Below the pieces are notes generated by a model that worked only from the letters and a program-made list of their open reading frames with translations, had not been told where the DNA came from and did no database searches. Source: Acidimicrobiia bacterium (lineage in GTDB: Bacteria > Actinomycetota > Acidimicrobiia > Acidimicrobiales > AC-14). Taken from it: 64,000 nucleotides of DNA. Made by a program: the position numbers and the translations under genes. Shown one piece after another: positions 48,546-57,790 of the stretch (positions within the stretch are counted from its first letter, which is position 1; each line of letters opens with the position of its first letter). The stretch spans positions 1-64,000 of the forward strand of contig JAHFUP010000017.1 of the NCBI GenBank assembly GCA_023265025.1, given 5' to 3'.

Positions 48546-51500
48546 ATGGCCTTCGGACCCGTCGACCCCCAACTGGACCTGGTGGCCCTGGAGCAGAGGG
48601 TGCTGGCCCGCTGGCGCGCCGAGTCGCTGCCCGACCAGGTCAAGGAGCTGCGCAAGGGCGCCCCGCCGTGGATCTTCTACGAGGGCCCGCCGACGGCCAA
48701 CGGCAAGCCGGGGCTGCACCACGTGTGGGCGCGGGCGTTCAAGGACCTCTTTCCCCGGTTCCAGACCATGCGGGGCCACGACGTCCCCCGCAAGGGCGGC
48801 TGGGACTGCCACGGCCTGCCGGTGGAGATCGAGGTCGAGAAGGAGCTGGGCCTCACCAACAAGCACCAGATCGAGGCGTTCGGCATCGCCGAGTTCAACG
48901 CCCGCTGCCGGGCGTCGGTCGAGCGCTACGTCGAGGACTGGGAGAAGCTCACCGAGCGGGCCGGCGTGTGGATCGACACCGACGACGCCTACCGCACGCT
49001 CGACAACTCCTACGTCGAGTCGGTGTGGTGGCTGATCCGCCAGATCTGGGACAAGGGCCTGCTCTACGAGGGCCACCGGGTCAGCCCGTACTGCCCGCGC
49101 TGCGGCACGGCCCTGTCGTCGCACGAGCTGGGCCAGCCGGGCGTGTACCGCGACGTGGCCGACCCCGCGGCGTGGGTCCGCTTCCCCGTGGTCGGCGGGG
49201 AGACCGACCTGCTGGTCTGGACGACCACGCCGTGGACGCTGATCTCCAACGTGGCTGCGGCCGTGGGGCCCGACATCACCTACGCCCGCGTGCGGGCCGC
49301 CGAGGGCGGCCGCGACATGGTGATGGCGGTGAACCGGGTCGCCGAGGGCGCCACCATCGTCGAGCGCTTCCTCGGCCGCGACCTGGTCGGCGTCCACTAC
49401 CGCCGGCCGTACGACTTCCTTCCACTCGACGAGGGGGCCCTGCGGGTCGTCGCCGCCGACTTCGTCACCACCGAGGAGGGCTCGGGGATCGTCCACATCG
49501 CGCCGGCGTTCGGCAACGACGACATGGAGGTGGCGCGCGCCGAGGGGCTGCCCGTGCTGAACCCCGTCGGGCCCGACGGCACCTTCGACGAGCGCATCAC
49601 GCCGTGGGCCGGCCGGCCGGTCCGGGACACCAACGGCGAGATCATCAACGACCTGCTCCAGCGCGAGCTGCTGGTCATCGCCGAGCAGTACACGCACTCC
49701 TACCCCCACTGCTGGCGGTGCGGCACGCCGCTGCTCTACTGGGCCAAGACGTCGTGGTTCGTGCGCACGTCGGAGCGCCAGGGCGACCTGCTGGCCCAGA
49801 ACGAGCGCATCAACTGGCACCCCGACCACATCAAGCACGGCCGCTTCGGCGACTGGCTGAAGAACAACGTCGACTGGGCCCTGTCCCGCGACCGCTACTG
49901 GGGCACGCCGCTGCCCATCTGGCGCTGCGGCGAGGGCCACGAGACCTGCATCGGGTCGTCGGAGGAGCTGTCGACCCGGGCCGGCGCGGACATGAGCCGG
50001 CTCGACCTCCACCGGCCGGCGGTCGACGAGGTGACGTTCCCGTGCCCGGTCGAGGGCTGCGAGTCCCCGGCGCAGCGGGTCACGCCCGTGCTCGACGCCT
50101 GGTTCGACTCGGGGTCGATGCCGTCCGCCCAACACCACTACCCCTTCGGCGACAAAGCCCAGTTCGAGACGTCGTTCCCCGCCGACTTCATCTGCGAGGC
50201 CATCGACCAGACCCGCGGCTGGTTCTACTCCCTGCTCGCCGTCAACACGTTGGTCTTCGGCAGCACGCCGTACCGCAACGTCGTCTGCCTGGCCCACATC
50301 GTCGACCAGGACGGGGCCAAGATGTCGAAGTCCAAGGGCAACGTCATCGACCCATGGGACATCTTCAACGCCTTCGGCGCCGACGCGCTGCGCTGGTACT
50401 TCTTCTCCGCCGGCTCGCCGTGGACCAGCCGGCGGATCTACACCGACGGCATCCGGGAGTCGACGCGCAAGACGCTGCTGACGCTGTGGAACGTCTTCTC
50501 CTTCTTCGCCACCTACGCCGACCTCGACGAGTGGGAGCCCGGCGACTGGGCCACCAACCACGTCATGGACCGGTGGATCCTCTCCCAGCTCCGGGGGACG
50601 ATCAGCCGCGTCACCGAGGACCTGGAGGCCTTCGACGCGCTGGGCGCGGCCACCGCCATCGCCACCTTCGTCGACGACCTGTCGAACTGGTACGTGCGCC
50701 GGTCGCGGGCCCGCTTCTGGGGCGGCCCCGACCAGCTCACCGACGGCGGCGCCCACGCCGTGCTGTACCGCTGCCTGGTGGTCACCTCGCAACTGCTGGC
50801 GCCGCTGTGCCCGTTCCTCTCCGACGAGATGTACCGCATGCTCACCGGCTCGCCGTCGGTGCACCTCAGCGACTGGCCGAAGCCGGTCGGCCCGCCCGAC
50901 GCTGCCCTCTCGGCCGAGATGGAGGCGGCCCGCCGCATCGTCGGGCTGGGCCGGGCCGCCCGCACCGACGCCGGCGTGCGCACCCGCCAGCCCCTGCGCC
51001 GGGCGCTGCTGCTGCACCCGGGCGCCGGCCTGTCCGAGGAGATCAAGGAGGAGGTCAAGGCCGAGCTCAACGTGCGGGAGCTGGAGGACGTCGAGACCCT
51101 GTCGGACCTGATGACGTGGACGGTCGTCCCCAACTTCAAGGCCCTGGGCCCCCGCTTGGGCAAGCGGGTCAACGACGTGAAGGCCGCCCTGGCCGCAGCC
51201 GACGGGTCGGAGGTGCGGCGGGCGCTGGAGCGCGACGGCTCGGTGGAGATCGCCGGCGAGCGGCTCGGCCCCGACGACGTCGAGGTGCGGGCGTCGAGCC
51301 ACGAGGACTTCGCGCTGGCCCAGGAGGGCGGGTGGGCCGTCGCCCTGGACCTCGAGCTCGACGACGACCTGCGCACCGAGGGCGTGGCCCGTGAGCTGGC
51401 CCGAGGCGTCAACGACCTACGGAAGGCGCAGGGCCTGGCCTTGTCGGACCGCATCGCGTTGACCTTCGCCGCCGGTCCCCGCGTGACGGCGGCGGTCGAC

Positions 51501-51629
51501 GCCCACCGGCCATGGATCTCCGCCCAGGTCCTGGCGGTGGAACTGGCGGCCGGCGAGGTGGGCGACGGCGGCGCCGCCCTCGACGTGGACGGCGAGCCGC
51601 TGCGGGTGGAGTTGCGGGTCGCCCGCTGA
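48546..51629 (+). CDS. ileS: Isoleucyl-tRNA synthetase
   Basis: 1027 residues from ATG 48546; TACTCT (48535-48540) ends 5 nt upstream, suggesting a leaderless transcript. The class I active site includes PPTANGKPGLHHVWAR (HIGH-equivalent, about 50-60) and GAKMSKSKGNV (KMSKS, about 591). WDCHGLPVEIEVEKELG and the editing-domain region GSGIVHIAPAFGNDD confirm IleRS over ValRS/LeuRS. Zinc-type Cys pairs occur (YCPRCGT; CWRCGT). Length and the C-terminal anticodon domain are normal for the long actinobacterial form. A bidirectional hairpin follows. Confidence 0.97.
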   Translation: MAFGPVDPQLDLVALEQRVLARWRAESLPDQVKELRKGAPPWIFYEGPPTANGKPGLHHVWARAFKDLFPRFQTMRGHDVPRKGGWDCHGLPVEIEVEKELGLTNKHQIEAFGIAEFNARCRASVERYVEDWEKLTERAGVWIDTDDAYRTLDNSYVESVWWLIRQIWDKGLLYEGHRVSPYCPRCGTALSSHELGQPGVYRDVADPAAWVRFPVVGGETDLLVWTTTPWTLISNVAAAVGPDITYARVRAAEGGRDMVMAVNRVAEGATIVERFLGRDLVGVHYRRPYDFLPLDEGALRVVAADFVTTEEGSGIVHIAPAFGNDDMEVARAEGLPVLNPVGPDGTFDERITPWAGRPVRDTNGEIINDLLQRELLVIAEQYTHSYPHCWRCGTPLLYWAKTSWFVRTSERQGDLLAQNERINWHPDHIKHGRFGDWLKNNVDWALSRDRYWGTPLPIWRCGEGHETCIGSSEELSTRAGADMSRLDLHRPAVDEVTFPCPVEGCESPAQRVTPVLDAWFDSGSMPSAQHHYPFGDKAQFETSFPADFICEAIDQTRGWFYSLLAVNTLVFGSTPYRNVVCLAHIVDQDGAKMSKSKGNVIDPWDIFNAFGADALRWYFFSAGSPWTSRRIYTDGIRESTRKTLLTLWNVFSFFATYADLDEWEPGDWATNHVMDRWILSQLRGTISRVTEDLEAFDALGAATAIATFVDDLSNWYVRRSRARFWGGPDQLTDGGAHAVLYRCLVVTSQLLAPLCPFLSDEMYRMLTGSPSVHLSDWPKPVGPPDAALSAEMEAARRIVGLGRAARTDAGVRTRQPLRRALLLHPGAGLSEEIKEEVKAELNVRELEDVETLSDLMTWTVVPNFKALGPRLGKRVNDVKAALAAADGSEVRRALERDGSVEIAGERLGPDDVEVRASSHEDFALAQEGGWAVALDLELDDDLRTEGVARELARGVNDLRKAQGLALSDRIALTFAAGPRVTAAVDAHRPWISAQVLAVELAAGEVGDGGAALDVDGEPLRVELRVAR

Positions 51630-51637
51630 CGCGCCCT

Positions 51638-51662
51638 CCGGCCGGCCCGTCGGGCCGACCGG
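51638..51662. terminator. Bidirectional hairpin between ileS and the H1-like gene
   Basis: CCGG-C-CGGCCC, loop GTC, GGGCCG-A-CCGG: ten paired bases and one C-A mismatch. It lies between two convergent stops (51629 and 51675), the expected place for a shared terminator. No T-run. Confidence 0.65.
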
Positions 51663-51674
51663 CAACCCGCGGCG

Positions 51675-53267
51675 TCAGGGGCGCTTGGTGGCCTTCGCCG
51701 CCCGGGCCTTCGTGACCGCTTCCTTCATCGCCGACGCGGACTGCGCCGCCGCCTTGCGGCCGCCCGGCGCCTTGGCGGCCGGCGCCTTGGCGGCCGCCGC
51801 CGCCCTCTTGACGACCACCTTGGCGGCCGCGGCCTTGGCCGGTGCCGCCTTCTTGGCCGCGGCCGCCCTCCGGACCGCCTCCTTCATCGGCGTGGCGGCC
51901 GCCTTCTTGATCGCCTCCTGCGCCGGCGTCGCCGCCTTGCGGCGGGACGGCGCCTTGGCCGGCGCCGGCGCGGCGGCGGCCGTCTTCCGGGCCGCGGCCT
52001 TCCTCACCGCTTCCTTCATGGGCGAGGTGGAGGTGGCCGGCGGCACCGGGATGGCCTTGGTGGCCCGCGCCCTGCGGGGCGCCGGGGCCTTCTTCACCAC
52101 CGGCGCCTTGCGGACCGCCGGCGCACGGCGGGCGGGCGGGGCGACACCGGGCCGGGGAACGACGACGGCCGACTTGGCCGCGAGGCGGTCGACCCGGTCG
52201 AGGATGGTGCCGCGTGCCCGCCCCTGCTGCTCACGCGCCCGGACCTGGGCCAGCTCGTCGGCGTCGAGCTCGCTGAGCCGGGGCAGGATCTGCCCGACGG
52301 TCAGCGAGTCGTAGCCGGCGATCGGGAACTCGTCGACCGGCGAGACCAGCTCGTCAACCTCGTCGACGTCGGACTCCAGCACGTCGAACAGGTCGACGTC
52401 CTCCTCGCCCTCCTCCTCGTCCTCTTCGTCCTCGTCCTCGTCCTCGAACTCGTCGACCTCCTCGGCCTCGGCGTCCTCCAGCTCGCCCTCGTCCTCTTCG
52501 TCCTCGTCCTCTTCGTCCTCGAACTCGTCCTCGTCGTCGTCCTCGCCGACGGGGCCGACGGCGATGACGGAGGTGGCGTCGTCGGCGTCCGCGTCGGTGT
52601 CGGCCTCCCACTCGTCGTCATCGACCTCCCACGCCGGCTCCTCCTTGGCCGCCAGCAGGGTGTCGATGCGGCTGAGGATGGTGAAGCGGTTCTTGCCGTC
52701 GGTCTCACGGGTGCGTACGGCTTCGAGCTGGTTGCGATCGAGCGAGCCGAGGAGGCGCAGCAGGTCGGTGGCCCGGAGCTGGTCGTAGTTGGCGATGGGG
52801 AAGCCGTCGTCGTCCTCGGCCGACACGGAGGGCATCTCCGTGGTCATGGGCTCCGGCTCGACCGGCGGGGCCTCATCGCGCCGGCCGCGAAGGCGACCGA
52901 GGAGCGCAGTGCCGGCCGCCTTGGTGGCCGCCTCGTCGGTCGCCGTCGGCGGCGCGAACGGCGTAGGCGGCGGGGGCGGGGGCGGAGGGGTGGCAGGCGC
53001 GTACGTCGACGCCGTGGCCGGGGTCTGGGCCGGCGCGCCCACCGATGCGGGCACCGGCGGCGCCGATGCCGGCGGCGTGAAGGGGCGCCCGACGGGGGCC
53101 GCCTTCGGCTCGGGTCGGCCGCGGAGGACGGCGACGGCCAGCACGACGCCGGCCAGCACGCTGCAGCCAATGGACAGGTAGATGAGAGTCAGTCCCGACT
53201 GCAGCAGTCCGACGACCAGCGTCACTGCGGCTGCCAGGACGAGCACGAAGCTCACCAGAACCAACAC
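51675..53267 (-). CDS. Membrane protein with acidic tract and histone-H1-like Lys/Ala C-terminus
   Basis: 530 residues from GTG 53267. Two membrane helices at the N-terminus (VLVSFVLVLAAAVTLVVGLL; LIYLSIGCSVLAGVVLAVAV) lead to a Pro-rich region with a run of eight prolines. A roughly 55-residue helical module occurs twice: FPIANYDQLRATDLLRLLGS (about 155) and FPIAGYDSLTVGQILPRLSE (about 310), each ending R-x-T-I-L-x-R-I/V-D. Between them is a long Asp/Glu tract (about 220-300). The last 150 residues are Lys/Ala/Pro-rich with MKEAVRKAA-type repeats, as in H1-like DNA-binding proteins. Possible role: tethering the nucleoid to the membrane near the division genes. Speculative. Confidence 0.75.
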   Translation of the reverse strand: MLVLVSFVLVLAAAVTLVVGLLQSGLTLIYLSIGCSVLAGVVLAVAVLRGRPEPKAAPVGRPFTPPASAPPVPASVGAPAQTPATASTYAPATPPPPPPPPTPFAPPTATDEAATKAAGTALLGRLRGRRDEAPPVEPEPMTTEMPSVSAEDDDGFPIANYDQLRATDLLRLLGSLDRNQLEAVRTRETDGKNRFTILSRIDTLLAAKEEPAWEVDDDEWEADTDADADDATSVIAVGPVGEDDDEDEFEDEEDEDEEDEGELEDAEAEEVDEFEDEDEDEEDEEEGEEDVDLFDVLESDVDEVDELVSPVDEFPIAGYDSLTVGQILPRLSELDADELAQVRAREQQGRARGTILDRVDRLAAKSAVVVPRPGVAPPARRAPAVRKAPVVKKAPAPRRARATKAIPVPPATSTSPMKEAVRKAAARKTAAAAPAPAKAPSRRKAATPAQEAIKKAAATPMKEAVRRAAAAKKAAPAKAAAAKVVVKRAAAAAKAPAAKAPGGRKAAAQSASAMKEAVTKARAAKATKRP

Positions 53268-53345
53268 GTCACCATCCCAATCTGTCTAGGGAAACCCGGC
53301 GCATCCTAAACGCTCCGCCTGCGTCGACCCGCCTGGCCCACGCTA

Positions 53346-53603
53346 CTAACAGATACGGGAGCGCAGGATCGTGATGACGAGGAGCACGATCATGGGCGAC
53401 AGATCCAGGCCCATGCCACCCATGCCCATCGGCGGGATGATGCGCCGTATCGGGCCCAGGACCGGCTCGGTGAGGGCGTAGAGGAAGCCGTACACCGAGG
53501 CCATGCCCGAGCCGGGTTCGACCGGGAACCAGGAGAGGATGATGCGGGCGAAGATGATGATGAGGTAGGCGTCGAGGAGCCTACAGAGCAGCGTTTGGAT
53601 CAC
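53346..53603 (-). CDS. YggT-family membrane protein
   Basis: 85 residues. Two membrane helices bracket a loop: LLDAYLIIIFARIILSWFP, then GFLYALTEPVLGPIRRIIPP and a second hydrophobic stretch SPMIVLLVITILRSR. The SWFP and TEPVLGPIRRIIPP blocks define YggT. In many Gram-positive bacteria the gene follows sepF, as here (1 base apart), and is linked to osmotic tolerance or division. Co-transcribed with the dcw cluster. Confidence 0.9.
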   Translation of the reverse strand: MIQTLLCRLLDAYLIIIFARIILSWFPVEPGSGMASVYGFLYALTEPVLGPIRRIIPPMGMGGMGLDLSPMIVLLVITILRSRIC

Positions 53604-53604
53604 G

Positions 53605-54282
53605 TCAGGCGCGGTACAAGCCGCGCTCTTGCAGGCGACGCTTCTCTTCGGCGGAGACCTCGACGTTGGACGGCGTGAGGAGGAAGACCTGGTCGGCGAC
53701 GCGCTCCATCGCCCCGCCGAGGCCGTAGGTGAGCCCTGACGAGAAGTCGATGAGACGACGGGACAGGTCGCGATCGATCCCCTGGAGGTTCACGATCACG
53801 GGCTGGTTGTCCTTCAGCTTGTCTCCGATCTCCTGGGCGTCGTTGAACCCTACCGGCACGGTCACGTGGACCTTGGCCGCCTGGGGTTGGGTGAACGGGC
53901 GCACCACCGAAGGGCGGGGCTGGACGGTGACCGCCCCACTGGGGCCGAGACCGCTGTTGGCCATACCGCTCCCTCCCATGCCGCGGGAGTCGCCCCGCGG
54001 GTCGTTGCCGCGGGCGTCGTAGCCGCCGCGTGTGTCGTAGCTCCTGGTCTCCATGCCGCGCGAGTCGCCCGTCGGGGCGTCGCGCGGCAGCGTCCGCACG
54101 CCGCTGGGCTCGGGGTCGTACCCGCCGTCGAGCGGCTCGGGCGCCGATCGTGATCCCCGACGCAACGGCGCGGGCTGTGACGGAGCCTGGGGCTGCGGCT
54201 CGTCATAGGGCTCGTACTCCTCGTACTCGTCATCGTCGACCAAGCCCAGATAGACCATGGTTCGTCGCCAGATTGATGCCAT
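53605..54282 (-). CDS. sepF: Cell division protein SepF
   Basis: 225 residues from ATG 54282, with AAGGAGG upstream. The N-terminal amphipathic membrane anchor is MASIWRRTMVYLGLVDDDEY. A long Gly/Arg/Asp-rich linker with repeated DTRGG/DARGN/DPRGD units follows. The conserved C-terminal domain has VHVTVPVGFNDAQEIGDKL, PVIVNLQGIDRDLSRRLIDFSSGLTYGL and VFLLTPSNVEVSAEE. SepF binds the FtsZ tail and anchors the Z-ring to the membrane; with no ftsA here it is probably the main anchor. It lies 28 bases downstream of the yggS gene. Confidence 0.95.
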   Translation of the reverse strand: MASIWRRTMVYLGLVDDDEYEEYEPYDEPQPQAPSQPAPLRRGSRSAPEPLDGGYDPEPSGVRTLPRDAPTGDSRGMETRSYDTRGGYDARGNDPRGDSRGMGGSGMANSGLGPSGAVTVQPRPSVVRPFTQPQAAKVHVTVPVGFNDAQEIGDKLKDNQPVIVNLQGIDRDLSRRLIDFSSGLTYGLGGAMERVADQVFLLTPSNVEVSAEEKRRLQERGLYRA

Positions 54283-54310
54283 ACCGCGTCGCCTCCTTGG
54301 CTCCCTGAGC

Positions 54311-54991
54311 CTATCGCCGCATCGTCGTCGCAACGGGCCGCGCGCCGAACAGTCCGCGGCCTACACGCACCATCGTCGAGCCCTCCTCGACCGCCACGTC
54401 GAGGTCGTCCGTCATGCCCATCGACCGCTCCACCAGACCCAGGCGGTCCGCCAACGCGCTCACCTCACGGAAGCCCCGACGGGCCAGCTCCGGCGGCCCG
54501 TTCGGCCCGACGGCCATGAGGCCGCGCACGTCGAGGCCGAGGCCGTCGAGGCGTTCGACCAGGCCGGGGACCTCCGCTGGCGCGCAGCCGTTCCGACCCG
54601 CTCCGGGCGATTCGTGACCGTCGATGTTCACCTGCACGAGCACCCGCGCGCCGGGGGCGCGCCGGGCGATCTCCTCCCCCGCGGCCAGCCGGTCGACGCC
54701 CTGCCACAGGTGCACGGCCGGTGCGATAGAGCGCACCTTGTTGCGCTGGACGCGGCCGAGGAAGTGCCAGCGGCGGCTCTGGCTCGGGGGCGCCGCCTTC
54801 CACTTGTCGGCCAGCTCCTGCGCGTAGTTCTCGCCGACGTCGTCGAGGCCCATCGATGCCGCGGCGTCGAGCGCCTCGACGCCGAAGCCCTTGGTGACGG
54901 CGACGACGACGATGTCCTCGGGCTTGCGGCCGGCGGCGGCGATGCGGGCCCGGATGGCGGCCAGTCTGTCGGCCGACTCACTCCCGTTCAT
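54311..54991 (-). CDS. YggS-family pyridoxal-phosphate homeostasis protein
   Basis: 226 residues from ATG 54991, overlapping the pgeF stop by 4 nt. The alanine-racemase-like TIM barrel is clear: VVAVTKGFGVEAL with the PLP lysine, DVGENYAQELADKW, WHFLGRVQRNKV, VLVQVNIDG, GLMAVGP and LSMGMTDDLDVAVEEGSTMVRVG-type RSMGMTDDL and VRVGRGLFG. The monomeric enzyme has no racemase activity and buffers PLP. It is a typical neighbour of sepF and pgeF in actinobacteria. Confidence 0.93.
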   Translation of the reverse strand: MNGSESADRLAAIRARIAAAGRKPEDIVVVAVTKGFGVEALDAAASMGLDDVGENYAQELADKWKAAPPSQSRRWHFLGRVQRNKVRSIAPAVHLWQGVDRLAAGEEIARRAPGARVLVQVNIDGHESPGAGRNGCAPAEVPGLVERLDGLGLDVRGLMAVGPNGPPELARRGFREVSALADRLGLVERSMGMTDDLDVAVEEGSTMVRVGRGLFGARPVATTMRR

Positions 54992-55692
54992 CGCCACATC
55001 ACCGCGGCCTGGCGCTGCTGCTCGGCGCGGGCCCGCCACGAGAAATGGTGCCGCGAGCAGGCCGTGCAGACGTCGACGTCGGCGATGTTGGTGGGGTCGA
55101 CGCCGGCGCTCGTGAGGGCGGCGCGCACCGCGGCGGGGACGTCGAGCGCCGGCTCGCCGGCGGCGGTGGTGGCCCGCACGCCGTCGCCCAGCCGGGCGGC
55201 GACGGTGTCGAGGTCGTCGGCGCCGAAGGCGTAGCAGCCGGCGTGGATGCACGGGCCGATGACGGCCTCGATCTCGGTGGCGCCGAGTGAGCGCATCTCG
55301 CCGACCGTGGCATCGAGCACGCCGGCGACGACGCCCCGCCAGCCGGCATGGGCGACACCGATGACGCCCTCGGCGCTGGCCAGGGCCACGGGGGCGCAGT
55401 CGGCGGTGAGGACGGCGATCGCGGTCCCCGCCTCGGCGGTGACCGCGGCGTCGGCGGTGGCGCCGGCGTTGTCGCCGGGGCCGGCGACGCGCACCACGCT
55501 CGCGCCGTGGACCTGGCGGAGCCACGTCCACGGCAGGTCCACGACGGCGCGCCGGCGGGCGGCCACATCGGGCCGAACGTCGACGACCGCACCTCCCCCG
55601 TGGCCCATGTCACCCTCGGCCCGCCCGGTGAACGCGACGTGGGCCGACGACAGCGACCGCGGGCGCAGAAGGGCGGCGCCTCCCTGCGTCAA
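54988..55692 (-). CDS. pgeF: Multicopper polyphenol oxidase-like / purine nucleoside phosphorylase (YfiH/PgeF)
   Basis: 234 residues from TTG 55692. The metal-site residues are in LRQVHGASVVRV (His), LTADCAPVALAS (Cys) and GVAHAGWRGVVAGVL (His), followed by VIGPCIHAGCYAF. These define the YfiH/LACC1 family, known to act on purine nucleosides; in E. coli the homologue also trims mis-incorporated amino acids in peptidoglycan precursors. That would fit its place between ftsZ and yggS. It begins 7 bases after ftsZ. Confidence 0.92.
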   Translation of the reverse strand: MTQGGAALLRPRSLSSAHVAFTGRAEGDMGHGGGAVVDVRPDVAARRRAVVDLPWTWLRQVHGASVVRVAGPGDNAGATADAAVTAEAGTAIAVLTADCAPVALASAEGVIGVAHAGWRGVVAGVLDATVGEMRSLGATEIEAVIGPCIHAGCYAFGADDLDTVAARLGDGVRATTAAGEPALDVPAAVRAALTSAGVDPTNIADVDVCTACSRHHFSWRARAEQQRQAAVMWR

Positions 55693-55699
55693 GTCAGCG

Positions 55700-56851
55700 T
55701 CACTTCAGGAACGACGGGACGTCGAAGTCGTCGTCGTCGTCGGACCCGAGCTCGAGGTCGTCGTCGGCCGTACCGAAGATGTCGTCGCGCGGGCGCTCCT
55801 GCTCGCGCTCACGGCGGCTGCCCAGGCCCAGGATCGGGCCGCGACCGGCGCCGGCCGCCGGCTTGGCCGCCGGCTCGGCGAGCTGGCGGTCGCGACCCTC
55901 GTCCCACCGGTCGAAGCCGGCGGCGATGACGGTGACGCGCACCTCGTCGCCCATGGCGTCGTCGATGACCATGCCGGCGATGATGTTGGCGTCGGGGTGG
56001 GCGACCTCGTGGATGATCTCCGCGGCCTCGTTGACCTCGAACAGGCCGAGGTCGCTGCCGCCGGAGATGTTGAGGAGGATGCCGCGGGCACCCTCGATCG
56101 ACGCCTCGAGCAGCGGGCTGGCGATGGCGGCCCGGGCCGCGTTGAGGGCCCGACCCTCGCCCGACGCGTAGCCGATGCCCATGAGGGCGGAGCCGGCGTT
56201 GGTCATGATCATCTTCACGTCGGCGAAGTCGGTGTTGATGAGGCCCGGCGTGTTGATCAGGTCGGTGATGCCCTGGACGCCCTGGAGGAGCACCTCGTCG
56301 GCCATCTTGAAGGCGTTGAGCGCGGACGTCTTGTCGTTGGAGACAGAGAGCAGGCGGTCGTTGGGGATGACGATGAGGGTGTCGACCTTCTCCTTCAGCT
56401 TGGCGATGCCGGTCTCGGCCTGGACCGAGCGGCGCCGGCCCTCGAACGCGAAGGGCCGGGTGACCACGCCGACGGTGAGCGCGCCCAGCTGCTTGGCGAT
56501 CTCGGCCACGACGGGGGCCCCTCCGGTGCCGGTGCCGCCCCCCTTGCCGGCGGTGATGAAGACCATGTCGGCGCCCTTGAGCACCTCCTCGATCTCGTCA
56601 CGGTGGGCCTCGGCGGCCGCCATCCCGACCTCGGGGTCGCTGCCGGCGCCGAGGCCCCGGGTCAGCTCCCGCCCGATGTCGAGCTTGACGTCGGCGTCGC
56701 TCATAAGCAGCGCCTGCGCATCGGTGTTGACGGCGATGAACTCCACGCCCCGCAACCCGGCGTCGATCATGCGGTTGACGGCGTTCACGCCGCCGCCCCC
56801 GATCCCGACCACCTTGATGACAGCCAGATAGTTCTGTGGTGCGCCGATCAT
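55700..56851 (-). CDS. ftsZ: Cell division protein FtsZ
   Basis: 383 residues from ATG 56851, with GGAGG five bases upstream; an upstream in-frame extension to 56968 is not used. The GTPase has [40 protein letters not shown] (tubulin signature, about 100-115) and RPFAFEG. The C-terminal linker is Ala/Gly/Arg-rich and acidic, ending [11 protein letters not shown], the conserved tail that binds SepF and FtsW. It polymerises to form the Z-ring. A 147-base gap to ftsQ probably holds its own promoter. Confidence 0.97.
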   Translation of the reverse strand: MIGAPQNYLAVIKVVGIGGGGVNAVNRMIDAGLRGVEFIAVNTDAQALLMSDADVKLDIGRELTRGLGAGSDPEVGMAAAEAHRDEIEEVLKGADMVFITAGKGGGTGTGGAPVVAEIAKQLGALTVGVVTRPFAFEGRRRSVQAETGIAKLKEKVDTLIVIPNDRLLSVSNDKTSALNAFKMADEVLLQGVQGITDLINTPGLINTDFADVKMIMTNAGSALMGIGYASGEGRALNAARAAIASPLLEASIEGARGILLNISGGSDLGLFEVNEAAEIIHEVAHPDANIIAGMVIDDAMGDEVRVTVIAAGFDRWDEGRDRQLAEPAAKPAAGAGRGPILGLGSRREREQERPRDDIFGTADDDLELGSDDDDDFDVPSFLK

Positions 56852-56979
56852 CGGCCCTCCTGACGGTTTGACGTTCCTGGGACGAGCCTTCGTGGCTGCG
56901 CCGAGACTTCTGACCGACGGTTGCCCGCCCGTCACTTTCGAGGCACTCATGACCACGCCCGCACCCACCTCTACGTCGA

Positions 56980-57006
56980 CTTGAGGTTGAGAGTTATGTC
57001 AACCTA
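56980..57006 (-). promoter_or_regulatory. Candidate ftsZ promoter: TTGACA plus 7-bp inverted repeat
   Basis: On the minus strand TTGACA (57002-56997) overlaps the ftsQ stop codon. On the plus strand AGGTTGA (56984-56990) and TCAACCT (56999-57005) form an inverted repeat with an 8-bp spacer. It is an AT-rich island about 130-150 bases upstream of ftsZ. A good -10 is not obvious. Confidence 0.4.
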
Positions 57007-57790
57007 CCCTTGGGGTCGAAACTTTAACGGGAGCTTCCCGGCGCGTCAACACGGGACTGTCCGGCCGGCGAACGTCGAGGACGGCCAGGTTGCGCAGGTC
57101 GACCTGGGCGAAGACCGTGCGGATGGCCTCGAACTTGTGGTCGAGGTCTTCCGGTCGGCCCAGTCGAACCGTCCCCTCGGGGTTGAGCCGGATGTCGACC
57201 TCTCCCTGACCCCCCTCGGCCGGCGCCACGCCGGCGGTGCGGGCCCGGAGCTCGGGGGGCAGGGCGACGGCGACGGTGAGGGCGGCCACTCCCTCCGGTG
57301 CCAGCATCGAGCCGGCCGGGCCGGCGGGCGGGAGGCCGGCCAGGACGGCAAGCCCCGGCGGCACCTCCTCCACCCAGTCGAGGACCCGGCCGGAGCCGTC
57401 CACCAGGGCGGTCCGACCCTCGCCGGCGGCGGTGACGGCCACCGGCCGGCGCTCCTCGACGGCGATGCGGACGGTGCCCGGCCAGCGCCGGACCACGCTG
57501 GCGTGCAGCACCCAGGGCAGCGTCTCGACGCCGCGGGCCGCGCCGCCCTGGTCGATGCTCGACAGCGGCTCGCCCCGGCGCAGGCCGGATGCGAAGCGGG
57601 CCTCCTCGACTGTGGTGTGGACCGCGCCCGCCACGACCATGTGGTCGAGGTCGAGCAGGGCCGATCCGTTGGCCACCCACCCGGCACAGCCCACGGCGGT
57701 GACCGCGGTGACGCCGATGAGGACGCGGAAGCGCCGCTTCCCTTCCTCCCGGCGGACCTCGACCCGGCGTCGACGGATGCGGGGATCCAT
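56999..57790 (-). CDS. ftsQ: Cell division protein FtsQ (POTRA domain)
   Basis: 263 residues from ATG 57790, whose last base is shared with the murB stop (TGATG). The basic cytoplasmic start (MDPRIRRRRVEVRREEGKRR) precedes one membrane helix (VLIGVTAVTAVGCAGWVAN). The POTRA domain has MVVAGAVHTTVEEARFASGL and LPWVLHASVVRRWPGTVRIAVEERRPVAV. The C-terminal FtsQ domain follows. FtsQ recruits FtsB/L and links to peptidoglycan synthesis. Order murB-ftsQ-ftsZ is conserved in actinobacteria. Confidence 0.92.
   Translation of the reverse strand: MDPRIRRRRVEVRREEGKRRFRVLIGVTAVTAVGCAGWVANGSALLDLDHMVVAGAVHTTVEEARFASGLRRGEPLSSIDQGGAARGVETLPWVLHASVVRRWPGTVRIAVEERRPVAVTAAGEGRTALVDGSGRVLDWVEEVPPGLAVLAGLPPAGPAGSMLAPEGVAALTVAVALPPELRARTAGVAPAEGGQGEVDIRLNPEGTVRLGRPEDLDHKFEAIRTVFAQVDLRNLAVLDVRRPDSPVLTRREAPVKVSTPRVG

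Noticed and set aside
48534-51302. 922-codon open frame antisense to ileS
   Set aside because: A GC-rich shadow of ileS; composition is His/Val/Gly/Arg-biased with no recognisable domain.
52350-52560. Acidic codon run as a DNA tandem repeat or CRISPR-like array
   Set aside because: It is a coding low-complexity Asp/Glu tract without spacers or fixed unit length.
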